Shown piece by piece: positions 1 through 11,711 of a stretch of DNA of 64,000 nucleotides. A program made the position numbers and the translations under genes. Location of the stretch: contig NC_064040.1 in assembly GCF_932526225.1 (NCBI RefSeq), positions 17,176,994 through 17,240,993 of the forward strand, in the 5' to 3' direction. Numbering within the stretch: position 1 is the first letter of the stretch; each line of letters opens with the position of its first letter. The notes under the pieces were generated by a model, which was not told the origin of the DNA, made no database searches, and worked only from the letters and a program-made list of their open reading frames with translations. The DNA is from Nematostella vectensis. Its lineage: Eukaryota > Cnidaria > Anthozoa > Actiniaria > Edwardsiidae.

Positions 1-286
1 TTCACAAGTTTTGCAAATTCACTCGAGCAGAAAGCAAAACACATATGCGCAGTAAATTGCGAGACAATCTTACATAAAAGCAAATAGTGCATCCTATTCA
101 GGAAAAGACGAGGAATCTGATGGTGTACAAATTAATCTGTAAACAACTAGGAAAATATAAAAACTAGACTATTATTTAACAAGTTTATTCAAATTTGTTC
201 AATTTAGTGAACACGAAGAAACAAAACAACTTATTTTGACAAAATTCTTCTTTAATAATTACACAAGCTAATTACAACAATAATTT

Positions 287-655
287 CTCATCAGTAGTAA
301 CACTATCATTCTGTAGATACACAGATTATTTAGAAGATAGCTACAGGCTTTTAGAATAAACAGCTAATACCCCTAACTCCAAATATATACTTTACCTTAT
401 CTGATGCTACTGGTGAGGAAAACAGTGTAGTCGCTACAGGAGACTCATCAGTAGTAACACTATCATTCTGTAGATACACAGATTATTTCGAAGAAAGCTA
501 CAGGCTTTTAGAATAAACAGCTAATACTCCTAACTCCAAATATATAGTTTACCTTATCCAATGCTGCTGGTGTGGAAAACAGTGTAGTCGCTACAGGAGA
601 CTCATAAGTAGTGACACTATCATAAACGGAGTTATTTAGAAGATAGCTGCAAGTG
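287..655. repeat. Tandem repeat, 157-bp period, about 2.4 copies
   Basis: Copies begin at 287, 444 and 601, each opening with a CTCATCAGTAGTAACACTATC-like segment (the third reads CTCATAAGTAGTGACACTATC). The first two are nearly identical over their full length; the third decays after about 55 bp. No reading frame spans the array. It looks like a short satellite-type duplication. Confidence 0.85.
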
Positions 656-2500
656 TTTTGTTTAATTTGTGTTTAAGCTTACGATTTCTGTAGACCACCA
701 ACTGCATCCTGGTTGCGGGAAATCAGTATCCTTAGGCGGGGATTTTTTGCGGGGGGGGGGGGGGGCATGACTGGTTGATGGTTGTGGATTAGAGGGAGGC
801 AGTGGGGAGCTCGAGTGGTATTCTCCAACTGCATCAGCACAAGTACCTTCACTGCTATCTCCTAATAAAGCTTTGAGTATCTTGAAGCAAAAAAAGGACA
901 AAACATCGGTTATGTGAAAATTGATAATAGTATTAATATGAATCTAAATTTCGTGGTACAAGGTGGGTTCAGGTGACGTTCTATGTCAGTAGATTTTGGT
1001 CATAACACCCTATAAATACTAGCATTTTATAAGCGCAACAACAGCAAATTCACAACAAGCCTTTTTAACTAACAAACATAGGTAATTGAGGTATGAATAG
1101 AACGGCGTCACTCAAATCATGAACGCACTTTTATTTCAAAGTGTGAAGCGCATGTTAGTTATTTATACTACGTTAGCTTTCTTGAAAAAAGTTACATTGA
1201 TTTGATTCTATTAATGCTCCAAATTGGCGACTTCCCTGCGGAAATTACTAGCTATGCCGTACAGTCTCAAAACGTAAGTAAGTTATAGCAGGGATTGGTT
1301 ATAGTATTGTTCTGCAATAAGACTTATTTGGTCATATCATCAGTACTAAATATAATTTTCCCCGAGAACTGCATATGGTAAGACTGAACTCAGATACAGC
1401 GGATACCACTGCTAAAAATCTACTTTACGCGGGAAAGGCTGGATCTCGTAGATTAGCGTGATTTCCAAAACAATTATAGGTCAACTACGATTACTTGACC
1501 TAGACCAGGCATTTAGCGTAATAATAGGGCTCTAAGATCTTCACGAGTCTGCTTTAATTCCTTAACTAGCGAATAGCAACTGATCCAAATATACACGATT
1601 ATGTACGAAGACATAATAGCGTTTATGCTGGGACGTATAAATTTGTGTAATTGTAAATTCAGCGTGTATCTTATCACATGGAAATGTTATCAGAGACCGA
1701 TGCCTGTGTTACACCAGAATGGCGATGACAGAAGTTCGGCTTGCGCTGATTACAAGAATAATGCTGCTGAGAATATACGTACCAGTATAAATTTTCCATG
1801 GGGAACCCTTTACAATAAATCGAATCGTGCGTTTTATCTTAGCATAGATGATAACCAGGGAATTTACACTAAGGATGTTTTCACTCACCTCTTTGCATTC
1901 CTTTTCCCGCATTCTCTGTGCTCTGGCAGACTTCTCCAGCGACTTATTACTCTTCTTCCAGATATAATTAGGACTAAAAATATCTTCATCATGGTCGTAC
2001 TTTAAGGTAAGGTGTAATTTCAAATCGCAATTGATCGTTCGCCTGTGCTCTATAATGGCAGCAATTGCAATCGGAAGTAATCTCCATCATCAATCTAGCG
2101 ATATACAGGGATTTCATTAGGCCCCAGTGGCCGGCGGAACCACCAGCTACTATTTTCCGAGCGCCGGCTACTTAAAAAAAAAGGAGATTAAGGTTTTGTT
2201 CGACGAAGGGGTATAAAATAAGTGTTCCAAAAACGAATGGACGCAATAAAGTGTAAGACACATGTATTTGGAGTTTTATTGAAGACTTCGTAACCTATTT
2301 GATATTGACAAATGGAGTTCAAAGCTAAATAAACAATGCGCTGAGTTGGGTGGGCTCCCTGTGGCTAAATATCATAAACTGGAGGGGTTGGACAAAAATG
2401 TCCCTCACCATGTGTTGAGGTGGAAGTCTTTCCAGGGGTAGAGGATCTAATGATAGCGTAGCATTTAAACTCAAACCGTCAATCCTCCATATTAATCAAA
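656..2500. other. Non-coding stretch, nothing recognised
   Basis: AT-rich sequence with a G homopolymer near 751-766 and scattered short open frames. Two overlapping opposite-strand frames near 1601-2023 have no recognisable domain. I see no gene, RNA or complete repeat. Confidence 0.5.
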
Positions 2501-2509
2501 ATTCGAACA

Positions 2510-3011
2510 CAGGGAGCTCAGTCTGTTACTGATTTACTAATGAACATAGAGAAGAAAGGGAAGCTGCAATTCGAACAATTTGATAGCAGTGAAAACTTGA
2601 AGAAATTAAAAAAAAAAAAAACCAGCACGGTCGTCTCCTGGTGAATCGAGTAGCAGAAGTGGTCGTGAAAAAATATCGAGCTAAGAACAATTTTAGCTCC
2701 CCCTCGTGTCAAGTAAGAAAATGTTGTACAATTTCATCATGATCCTTGTTAGTCCTTCCTTGCAATCTGTGAAATATGCTAATTTAGCCTGCATTTGGTA
2801 ATATGATATTTTTTTACCCCCTGAAAGAAATGGCATAATTCCAAATGTTGTGGCCCGACACACCCAAAGGGTGCGCCTCATTGTTCTTACTGTTCCTGAT
2901 GCCATTGAGCTTTACAGACAAGCTGGAGGGACAATTACTGAGGACTGCTCATTTGGCTATGACCGCCTTACAAATAACGTAAATCCCAGTAGACAAAAAG
3001 AAGAAGAATTT
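2510..3011 (+). pseudogene. Possible two-exon gene fragment, unrecognised
   Basis: Two plus-strand stretches read as protein-like and each ends at a splice-donor-like GTAAGA/GTAAGT: about 2510-2712, interrupted at an A homopolymer (2607-2620) that shifts frame, and 2829-3011, preceded by a pyrimidine-rich TTTTTTACCCC...AG. The second encodes about 60 residues including VPDAIELYRQAGGTITED. The phases do not join cleanly, so if this was a gene it is decayed. No family is recognised. Confidence 0.25.
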
Positions 3012-3144
3012 GTAAGTTTTTATCAGTGGATAGTGCTTATCCGCTGGATATAGCTTATCCAAGCTGCTTCGTACGACCGAGTCCTGTACGACAGTAAACA
3101 CAAAATTATAGGGATAATTTTGTAGAATTACCCCTTATAATATT

Positions 3145-4030
3145 CTATATCAAGTTGTTAACAATGTTGATTTTTCTGCAGGTAGCCCCAGCTTGATTTT
3201 CTTGCAGGGTTCTTATGGATCTTGAACCTCTAAGGCACAGAAAGGCCGATCGTATTAGAGCATAGGAGACTCTTGCTCTCACCCATTGCATGGTATTTGC
3301 ATAACTTTCTCCTTTCTTAGTAGATAACAACTCAACTAAGCGTTTGTAAAACATCTTTCATTCAGTTCCCATTCCACCAGTACTGCTGAAGATTAATGGC
3401 GTAAATTTTCATTGTTCAATTCCCATGACCCGGTCAGCATATTGTCATTTCTTTTCCCTCTCGTGTTGCTTATAGATCTGTTCACGATTCTGTTCGAGGT
3501 AAGAGTCTGCATTTGGGTGTCATACCCTAACGTCAAAGAATGCAGATCTCTGTCTTTCCTAGAAACCTCGGGCGTGTATATCAAAGCTGGCGTTGGGAGC
3601 TCTGTTTGCCCCCTGTAGACAGTGCCGAGTAAGTCCGCTTCAAGATCGCAAAGCTCATTGTGTCGCTGTATAACAAAACCTCTTTCATATCATTCCTTGG
3701 TCTATATCAAACAGCCGCGCACATACGTCTTTGGTAGGTCGGAGATCTCCCAGTCTCCCGCATCTTAACCGCATCTCTGAATTTACGCTTGTGAAGATCA
3801 TTATCCTAATTTTTTTAGGTATTACAGTGAGCCAGCTTGAGGCCCCTTTCTCCGGTGCTAGCTCTGCCGCTCTCAGAGATCTTGGAGATAGACTGTTCTT
3901 AAGTGTCTCTTCCCTCCCCTTGAGGACCTCGTTTTCCATAGTTCCAACATGGGATCTTGCGGAACGCATATCTGCCGCAATCTGGAGGTTGATGGTTTTG
4001 AGCCACAATACGCTGCGCCAAAGCTAATGC
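3145..4030 (-). pseudogene. Decayed C-terminal region of a multi-copy retroelement-type protein
   Basis: Reading the minus strand from about 4030 to 3145, frame-shifted pieces follow the order I associate with a multi-copy cnidarian mobile-element protein: GASSWLTVIP (about 3830), FVIQRHNELRDLEADLLG (about 3650), a segment aligning with a VRVCHPNA-type motif (about 3520), then RLVELLSTKKGESYANTM and SAFLCLRGSRS (3340-3220). The conserved aspartates of the middle segment suggest a PD-(D/E)XK restriction-like nuclease fold at the end of a retroelement protein. That fold is inference; the order of pieces is visible. At least three frame changes are needed, so it is not functional. Confidence 0.45.
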
Positions 4031-4153
4031 TTCTCGTTTAATTGTGAATTTGAGATTGCAATTGAAATATCCTGTTAAATGTTCGGGGAAGTAACTCATT
4101 TTTAAATTGATATATTAATTTGCCTTTTTGAAATAAAAATAAATAATTTAATT

Positions 4154-4342
4154 TCAATTTCTTGAAATTCCTATATATCGAATCACTATGTTCATCATAG
4201 AATGTCCGCCAATTATACGTACTGCTTGTTTTTGGAGCATGAGAATACGATTTAAATTGGATGGATAAGTGGATCCCAAAACACTAACACAGTATTCACT
4301 ACAAATATTGGTACTATATCTCCTGCAAATCCCTATTTGCAT
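4154..4342 (-). pseudogene. Fragment of a LINE reverse transcriptase C-terminus
   Basis: About 60 residues containing GSTYPSNLNRILMLQKQAVR followed by IIGGHS. This matches the conserved segment just downstream of the polymerase domain in jockey/CR1-type non-LTR elements (a tyrosine, N-x-N-x-I, then LQKxAVRxI). Nothing longer survives on either side, so it is a 3'-end relic. Confidence 0.55.
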
Positions 4343-5018
4343 TACATTTATCTCACTAAAAGGAGCATACCAAATTATGCTCTCATATAAGCATATAAAT
4401 ATTTTTAGACTAACAGAGGGAGTATGCTTTGCAAATCAAATTGTGCCCTGGATCTATTGTGCTACTCACATCAAGAGCTTGGCTCTGGCTCAGTGAGACC
4501 AAACTTATGGACTTCTGCATCGGCCTAATGACGGCCTTTGCTTGTAGCAGGCACGCCTTCAAGTATGCCTAGCAGGGATGCCTATCACTTCCAATATTTT
4601 TGATGACCCACTCATCGTGCGCATTATTTCAAAGCCACCAGCACCTGCTAATACAGTATACGCCCCCAATAGCTTTTTCTTGATGTGTTCCGAATCGCCA
4701 TCTTTTTGGAATATCTCGGTCCTCTAATCCAGCACGACCATGCCCAATGCGTTGAAGATGTCTTTTGAAGATGGGACAGTGGGACTTACTAGCAACTAAA
4801 AAGAACTTATGAATCCATGTGTTTCTTACTGGTATGAATACCTTGGCTGTCTGCTTTCCAATCAAGTGACTGTTCGGCTTGCGTCTCTTTGGGGCAGAGC
4901 TTGGAGTTGTAGTCTGCGATGCTGTGAAACCAAACAGCTTCCTGTGCTCTTCGAATGGACCGGAGGGAACCTTAAATATCCCTCTAGCGTGGAAACTGTA
5001 TTGCTATAAAGACTAAAT

Positions 5019-5288
5019 TCAAAGCAAAAGAGCCTCATAACTCCATAATAACATAAAGACTTGAAAATTACAATAAAAATCATCATGCCAAACTAAGGCG
5101 TTCAAACTTTGTACATCATAATACCAAAATAACTTACATATCATTGCGTGGTCAACATTAAACAGTTTCCACGCACAGCTAGATTGAATATAATCGATTG
5201 ACCATTCATAACGTAGGTTTATAACGTCCTTAAACTGCCTTTTGTTAAGATAATACCTAACTCTTAAAGAGGCAGTACTGTTAGCCAC
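5019..5288 (-). pseudogene. Second fragment of the 3145-4030 protein family
   Basis: The segment FKDVINLRYEW followed by NVDHAMICK corresponds to the region just after the GASSWLT block in the family described at 3145-4030 (FRDAVxLRYxW, then a cysteine pair and VDHAMIC). The similarity stops at a TGTAAGTTA sequence that resembles a splice donor. Only about 45 residues are preserved. Confidence 0.4.
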
Positions 5289-5859
5289 ATGGATGATCCT
5301 TTTTCGGTAACCAGTTCTAGTGCGCGCTTAGTCTTTTGAGATGTGACCTCCTTTATTCCAGTGATCTTGGTTTCATTTTCCTTTGCTTTCTTGCTGTGGT
5401 GATGTTATCAGAAAGGGATCTGGTAACTGATGTCCCTGGGACACAATCTGTGCAGCAAGAGGAGTGTTCACTTTGACAGAAGCTACATACTCACGCTGTG
5501 CATCGTCTTACGGGTTCCGCAAAACCAATTACCCCAGAACCAATTGTTCCTTCTCAACTGGTCTTGGCGCTTCATCTCCAACAACGCATCCCCGTCTATA
5601 GCGTAGCTTCTTTGGTTTATCCAGCCTTAAATAAATGGTGTCCATGAATTTATGCTTTGCTATAGCATTAAAGTTTTGAGTGCTTCGCTTCCCTCCCTTG
5701 CATGCTGTTAAGACCAAGGCCAAACTCTAACTCATCGTTTAGGTCTTTTGTATAGTAGGAGGTTGCATGACCAACTGTCCATATTGTCGGTGTCTTCCTT
5801 AGTAGTCTCGATTGGCATTGGTTGTTATAGTCCTTTGGCATTGGTTGATATAGTACAAC

Positions 5860-6306
5860 TCACGTTCCAATGCCACACTGTTGCGCAAGCGAATTCCGGA
5901 GCATGCAAGGGACATAATATGGCACAGTGTTCCTTGCGGTATTCCTGGACTGTTGATCAGCTTCGCACATAGATTTGCAAAATACCAGCAGAATATATTT
6001 GATTTTTTTCCAGTGAATCGGTGAAATGTCGCCTTTCCCTTTCCGTTTTCTCAGTGAACCATTCCCTGACCTTTTTTGCCAGTCTTGTAAACATTGCATA
6101 TACTTAGCTACAGCTAAATCCGCAGGCAGGGAATCAATGTTTCCATTATTCTTGTCTAGATCTTCTTGTATCTTGTATCTTCTTCTTTTTCTTAAAGTCT
6201 GACACAGCCTTTGCTTCTCATATGACCAAGGGGGTGAAAAGTCACAGTTGATTTTTACTATAACTAGGATCTCTAATATTGATATGTCCATAAAAGAGGT
6301 GGCCAT
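5860..6306 (-). CDS. Unrecognised 148-residue open frame
   Basis: Starts at an ATG near 6306 and runs to 5860. It is lysine- and arginine-rich in the middle (LRKRRRYKIQEDLDKNNGN, about residues 38-56) and has no motif I recognise. Composition is protein-like, but no splice or neighbour context supports it. It could be a chance frame or an eroded exon. Confidence 0.2.
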   Translation of the reverse strand: MATSFMDISILEILVIVKINCDFSPPWSYEKQRLCQTLRKRRRYKIQEDLDKNNGNIDSLPADLAVAKYMQCLQDWQKRSGNGSLRKRKGKGDISPIHWKKIKYILLVFCKSMCEADQQSRNTARNTVPYYVPCMLRNSLAQQCGIGT

Positions 6307-9300
6307 GTATCTGATATTTAAATAAAAGAAATAATCTTTTATAGTTTTATATAAGCTTTTCCTGAGAAAAAAGTAATTTCACTTGATGGGGAAATGGGTG
6401 GGGCTGTAAAACCAGAGATTGGTGGCACTAGATAAAAATAGTACAATGATAGGGGTGACCCAAAATAAAATGACTCACAAATGGGGGGGGGGGGGGGGTC
6501 TTAACTAGCCTTGAATTTAATAACTTATTTTTTGCAACTGTTGTGGCCATTGTAAAATAGGAACAAGTATAGCCTGATGGCTAGCCACTATTTGACGTCA
6601 ACATGCTTTTTGGTCCACCCTAAGCGAACCCTTGGCTACGGGCCTATTTTCTTCTTTTAAGGGGGCTGGTAATATTGCTAGAACGAGAGGGGGTTCAGAT
6701 GTAAACTCGCCGTTCTTGGAGTGGGTACTACGTAATATTTGCCTATGTGAGTTTTTACACCCCCCCCCCCCCCACCTCCTGATAATTATTGAACAGTCCC
6801 TAAAAAAGATTTGATCCCCATTTATAGTAAGTAATATTTATTATAAAAAAATGAATGGAATAGGCAAAATGATAAAATTTAAGCTGTGATGTAGTGTTCA
6901 CTAGCCACAGTAAATGATAATAAATAATAATTGTTATAATGTCAATTATCCTGATTAAAAAGAACCTGAAAGAATCTGAGAAGCCTACATTAGATTTATA
7001 AGAAACTCTAAAAAATGATTAGGCTAAAGCAGCTTTTTTAATGTCACAAAATAATATAGCGATAAGTACTCAGCACAAGTGAAAAGCTCAGAGACGTTAA
7101 ATGTTTTATTTTATAAATTATTTTTATTATAGGAATTATTGAATAATTTGACAAATCCAAACTTGCCTTTTGTAGTTGATGTTCTGCGCTGTTCTGTGTG
7201 CTTTTGTTCTAAACACAAATTATTGGATTACTTTAATTTATATCTTGTTGCAATTCTGTATTAAATTTGTTTCAATAGTTCGCATAGTTTCTATAAATTA
7301 AAATTTTAAAACCAGCAAAAACTGAGTGCAAAACATAGCAGAAGAAAAGCATCATGCGCTAGATTTTCAATAACATTTACCTCGACCGGCTTCCTTGTTT
7401 TTATCATAAAGAGAGCGTTTGCAAGCGACTTGCAGCAGGAACACTAACGAGTATCAGGGGAATACCCTGTTGTTGTCGAACCAATGGCATCAAAAACAGG
7501 ATAATAAAGCCATGGAATTGGTTGTTTATTGAGGCTAGAGGGACGGTCTTCGTTCGTAGGACAAGAACAACACAAATCATGTCTTCATATTTCATCCCAA
7601 TGTCGCCAGCAAACATATGAGCCTACTGGCAGCATAGCGACTCGACTGAGCTCTTCTGTCAACCGATACAGCCTCCCACTACATGATATGCTATTTCTCG
7701 TCATGCTTGATTTCATGCATTGCTTTCCCATGTCGTTCGCATCCACCAGACTCACCAATATAGATGCAGAAACAACAAGAATGGCGATCGAAAGGCACTG
7801 CATGTGTGAAAGTCGATGCTCAGACATCATTTTCACCTTTGGTGCAAGCTGGAAATATGTGGTGCAAAAGACGAGAGCTAGAAAACTTAATAATCTAGCT
7901 ATTGAGACTTTTTAGGCCTAATTTTGTATACTGCTTAATATTTTTTAAATTTCGCTGGCGGAAGTGGTTTGTTAATGTTTTGTCCATAGTTTTAATAGGG
8001 AAGGACGCTGGCAATTTTCCCGCCGGAAATGACATGACGGGCGTGTGTCGTGTGTTTTCCCACCGTGTAATTCCTTGGGCAGGTCGTGCCATAGTTTCAA
8101 ATTGACTATTGAGTCACAAAGCAGCTTACAATTAGATGGCATTTAGTACTTTTCGTACAATTATTAAAGTATGTATGTACTTTAAAAAAATATAATAAAA
8201 AGGATTAAATATAAAAAATATAAATTGGATTATGTCAAGTAATATAATAAAAAGGATTAAATATAAAAAAAATTGTCATTGGCATCTTTTGTTTCTTCAT
8301 CCAACATGGCCGCCATTGTGTTATTCCAGAAAAAAATCCATCCCCCCCCCGCCCCCACAGAGGGAACTGGAAATTCCAGAGGAGTGGGGGTCATTTTTGA
8401 CACTTTATCTCATACATTCTTTGTAAATTTACTTGGATTCTTAGGCAAATTCCCTCCATATGGATTTTTTCTGAAATAACACATTGTAATATTGGATTCC
8501 CTTGGGATTGATTTCAAACCAACAATAACCATTGCTATAAAAACAGGCACAATTGAATCAAATAACGTTTATTCTAAACAGTAATTGCAATCTACTGATA
8601 CAGTTTACCATTATTTAGGCCAGTTAAACCACAATGTCTTAGTATAAAAACAAACTGAGTCATAACTTGTTAAAACAATTGGCTCAGATACTAACAACAT
8701 GATTGGGTAAAATTAATGAAGATATTATTTGGATCTAGAAAATCGTTTTATTTAGTCATCCCCTGGATTAGTCCCCCCTTAAAAACCCTGGATCCATAAT
8801 TAACTGCAAGCTGAGCTTAACCTTTTCTCAAATATTACTTTGTAAAGTAGAAAAGCTAGAAATGTTCGTAAAAATATTACCAGTAATACATTCAGTTTCT
8901 AAACTAGTATGCTTTGAAAAACCATAATATCAACACAAACAAAATCAGTAACCATTATCACTTTCTAAAATGCCTGATTTCCTATTATCTGAACTAATAC
9001 TACAATTTACCTTGATTTAAGCAAAATAACTGAATTTGCAAACACAATTAACCTCCAATCAATGTTTCTCCCACATGTTGGTTTGTTGACAGTTGGTAAA
9101 TTTTAGGCTCAAAATCCCAAATTATAAAACTTACGAACTAGGGATGTTCTTCCCATATTTGGTCAGAAAAAACCTGGACATATAATATTATAGTAATGGT
9201 GTATTTTGTTCTGACAAGCATACCTTTCTTTTTACCTGAGAATCCACCATGGTTATGGCAAAATGTGCCTGTAAGATTTACATTGTACAGCGATATCAGT

Positions 9301-9362
9301 AATATTGCGGTAACAAAGTGTTATGCAAAATATAACCTTTACAGCAATACTCATGAAACTTT
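6307..9362. other. Non-coding stretch with homopolymers and a short direct repeat
   Basis: AT-rich sequence with a G run (6483-6499) and C runs (near 6761 and 8341). A 27-bp near-perfect direct repeat (TATAATAAAAAGGATTAAAT core) lies at about 8191-8217 and 8243-8270. Open frames near 7404-7915 lie on both strands and carry no recognisable domain. No gene is supported. Confidence 0.5.
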
Positions 9363-9872
9363 CACTTACACAGTCGTAAAGGACTTTCCTTGTGAAGAGA
9401 TTGCTGAGATCATTGATGCCTCAAAAATACCATATCCTGTGAAGGCACCTGCACCTGGTACTTGTAAGGTAAAAGTACATGTTGATGCAGAGAAATAATT
9501 ATCACTATGGAACCTGATCTTCACCTTGAAGTTTGGCACTGATGGAATGCTTTTGCTTCCAGGACAATATTTCATAAGCTCCCTGAGGCGATCAGTGGTT
9601 GACTGATCAATACACCTCCTTAGCATTGACTTGACGCGCTCTTCCTGATCACTTAACTCATGTGGAAACTGGAAGCATTCTTTCACAGTATTGCCTGTCA
9701 TCTCCACACTTTTGTATGTAAAAACATTTTAAAACATGTCAGGGTGCTTCCGGATTTCATCAAGCACGCCAAGGGTTTTCAAACCATTTCCCAGTTGATC
9801 GAGGGCAGTTTTGCGTTTTGAAAGCACTTCATACATTGCTATTCCCTGCACTACCTTATCTTTTGTAGAGAT
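9363..9872 (-). pseudogene. C-terminal exon of a HECT-type E3 ubiquitin ligase-like protein, one in-frame stop
   Basis: The exon starts at 9872 after an acceptor (TTTTGCAG) and runs in one frame to a stop at 9363-9365. The first 47 residues include KRKTALDQLGNGLKTLGVL and end in HPDMF. A single TAA (9729-9731) follows, then the frame resumes for 121 residues: YCPGSKSIP, then SASTCTFTLQVP. That last segment is the usual end of a HECT domain, with the STCT cysteine as the ubiquitin-accepting residue. The family resembles G2E3-like proteins that transfer ubiquitin to substrates. Earlier exons are not seen. The lone stop suggests a recent pseudogene or a sequence error. Confidence 0.6.
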
Positions 9873-10713
9873 CTGCAAAATAAAAGTTATGAAACTACAG
9901 CACTCAATTAAGGCTTGTCCTACACGGGAATAATTGTCAACTCGTCAATACAAAGAGTCTATTGGTACAAGAGACATCACCAGATGCCAACTGTTGAATT
10001 AGAAATTATGTCCACATAAAAACCTTGTATTTTGTCAGACGAAAAAACAAAGGGGGAGGAGGTCTGTCAACTCTAGGTTTTGGCTTTGTTTGTGTCTTGT
10101 TTTCGTCAAGCTGTTGACATTTTTACAATATCGAGTTTACATTGATTATTCATTGATTTATTGCAGTATTTCACCCCAAATCCCTAACACTTACTTGGGG
10201 CTGATGCAACAATATTTTGAAATCTGAAACTTTGTTTAGACTCCAATTGGAAAATGTATGTCACATACACCAATGGAAAAAAAAAATAAAAAGTAACACA
10301 GAATAATGGAGGCAAATGTTCAACTCATTGACCCGGTCTCAGACTGGTACCAGACATAGTGCAATACGGCACATGGAAAGACTACCCAATAAATGTAGAT
10401 TTTCTAGAAGAAATCTCACAAAGAAGTTTGCCTACGTCATGACATCAACCACTGCACAGTGGCCATCCAAATAACGTAATAAAATAAAATAATCACATCA
10501 TTTGGTTTAGTAATCCAAGCTTATTACATTGCAATAGTATTGCCATTTCAGCTAGACCTGACCTCTGTGATGTTGGCTGTACAATAAAAACCCATTCACT
10601 GCCTTCAAAACACACAGGAAACCCAAATCCCTAGCTTTTTCATGGACAAATTAGCTAGGGTGTGTCTGTTTGCTCTAAAATAAGCTGAAATTTTGCAAAA
10701 ACTGCCAGGGGTG
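9873..10713. other. Non-coding stretch before the BEL/Pao element
   Basis: No coding signal, repeat or RNA recognised. It would hold the intron upstream of the HECT-like exon if that gene is real. Confidence 0.45.
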
Positions 10714-11193
10714 TGCGTTCCCGGTTTAGTCAGACACGCTGGTGTGTTGAGGACCAAGTTCGCTAGCATTAACCACTTCGAGTAGTGTGTAAAACTGAGC
10801 CCAAACTGGTTTTTGTATTGGCTTTATTACTTGGCTGGCATAATTACAGGATCACAGGCACGATGCGGTAAAAAAGTCTGTTCTGGACTGTAAAATAATA
10901 GAGTTCTCAAACTCTTCAAGCGCTGTTGCTTCCTGATTGCTGGCTTTGACTGAGTGAATAATGTGGGCACCGAACGTGTCCCAATAGAGGATACAAAGCA
11001 TTCCAAAGTGATTACAACCGGAAAAGCTAGATGCGGCTAAGATAGGATCGTAAAATAAACTAACGAGCTAAACAGCGGTTTTCCTTTAAATGTCAAAATG
11101 TTGGAGAGCTAATCATAATCTTAAGCGTGCGTTGATATAGTTAAGTGATAACGAAAACATTGAAGCATCGGACATTGATGCATGTCAGTTACA
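10714..11193 (-). repeat. BEL/Pao 3' LTR
   Basis: 480 bp, near-identical to 21000-21477. It runs from TGCGTTCCCGGTTTAGTCAG at the left to GATGCATGTCAGTTACA at the right; on the element strand this reads TGTAACTGAC...GGAACGCA. The purine-rich GAGCGAGGAG just inside (11194-11203, minus strand) is a candidate polypurine tract. Confidence 0.92.
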
Positions 11194-11236
11194 CTCCTCG
11201 CTCAAGGATTCTTATCCTTGCTACTTATACATTATT

Positions 11237-11536
11237 TTAAACTTTACCCTCGTTCGGTAATAACAGGACTAATTCTTTGATTGGGATTAGGTAGGTCTTC
11301 TTTTCTCCGTCTCTAACTATATCTACTTTAACTTTTCTAACTTTATCGTCGGCACTCTTGATCGCCTCCGATATGCGTCCTATGGGCCAGTTGTTGCGTA
11401 CTGCAGAGTCGTCCTTGAGAAGCACGATGTCTCCCTCTTGGAGGTTTCTCTGTTGCTCGTTCCACTTGCGCCTAGGCTGTAGATGTTGTAGGTACTCACG
11501 TCTCCACCTTACCCAAAATTGCTCGGCCAAGTACTG
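11237..11536 (-). pseudogene. BEL/Pao polyprotein C-terminus (DUF5641-like), cut off by insertion
   Basis: Minus-strand reading from the Harbinger boundary to a stop at 11237. It contains YLAEQFWVRWRREYLQHLQ, then EGDIVLLKDD and WPIGRI, the hallmark pattern of the DUF5641 domain that closes BEL/Pao integrases. It is the continuation of the integrase at 14974-15939: the frame on both sides of the Harbinger insertion would meet within the R-W-R...Q-Y-L-A segment. It ends 44 bp before the 3' LTR. Confidence 0.85.
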
Positions 11537-11539
11537 AGT

Positions 11540-11564
11540 AGGGAACTTAAGCACCGGGCGTTTT
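11540..11564 (+). repeat. Harbinger left terminal inverted repeat
   Basis: A 25-bp perfect match to the reverse complement of 15036-15060. Imperfect similarity (GCGAC-rich) continues about 20 bp inward. The repeat contains a CTTAAG palindrome. Confidence 0.93.
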
Positions 11565-11711
11565 ATCGACAACGGCGACGCCAGGGCCGAGAGGGCCTGT
11601 GGGCGAGCTCCCCCGTTGCTCCCGCCAAAATCAAAACATTAAGCCGAAGGAAAACACAGCTCGCGACGGGAACGGAAGATTTTTACGCTAGACGTATAAA
11701 AAATCGACAAA

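Noticed and set aside
1601-2023. Overlapping 134- and 104-residue frames on opposite strands
   Set aside because: Neither shows a domain or codon pattern that favours it over the other.
9196-9498. A 100-residue plus-strand frame that at first resembled a small secreted lipid-binding protein
   Set aside because: It lies antisense to the well-supported HECT-like exon (9363-9872) and lacks the cysteine pattern of the ML/NPC2 family.
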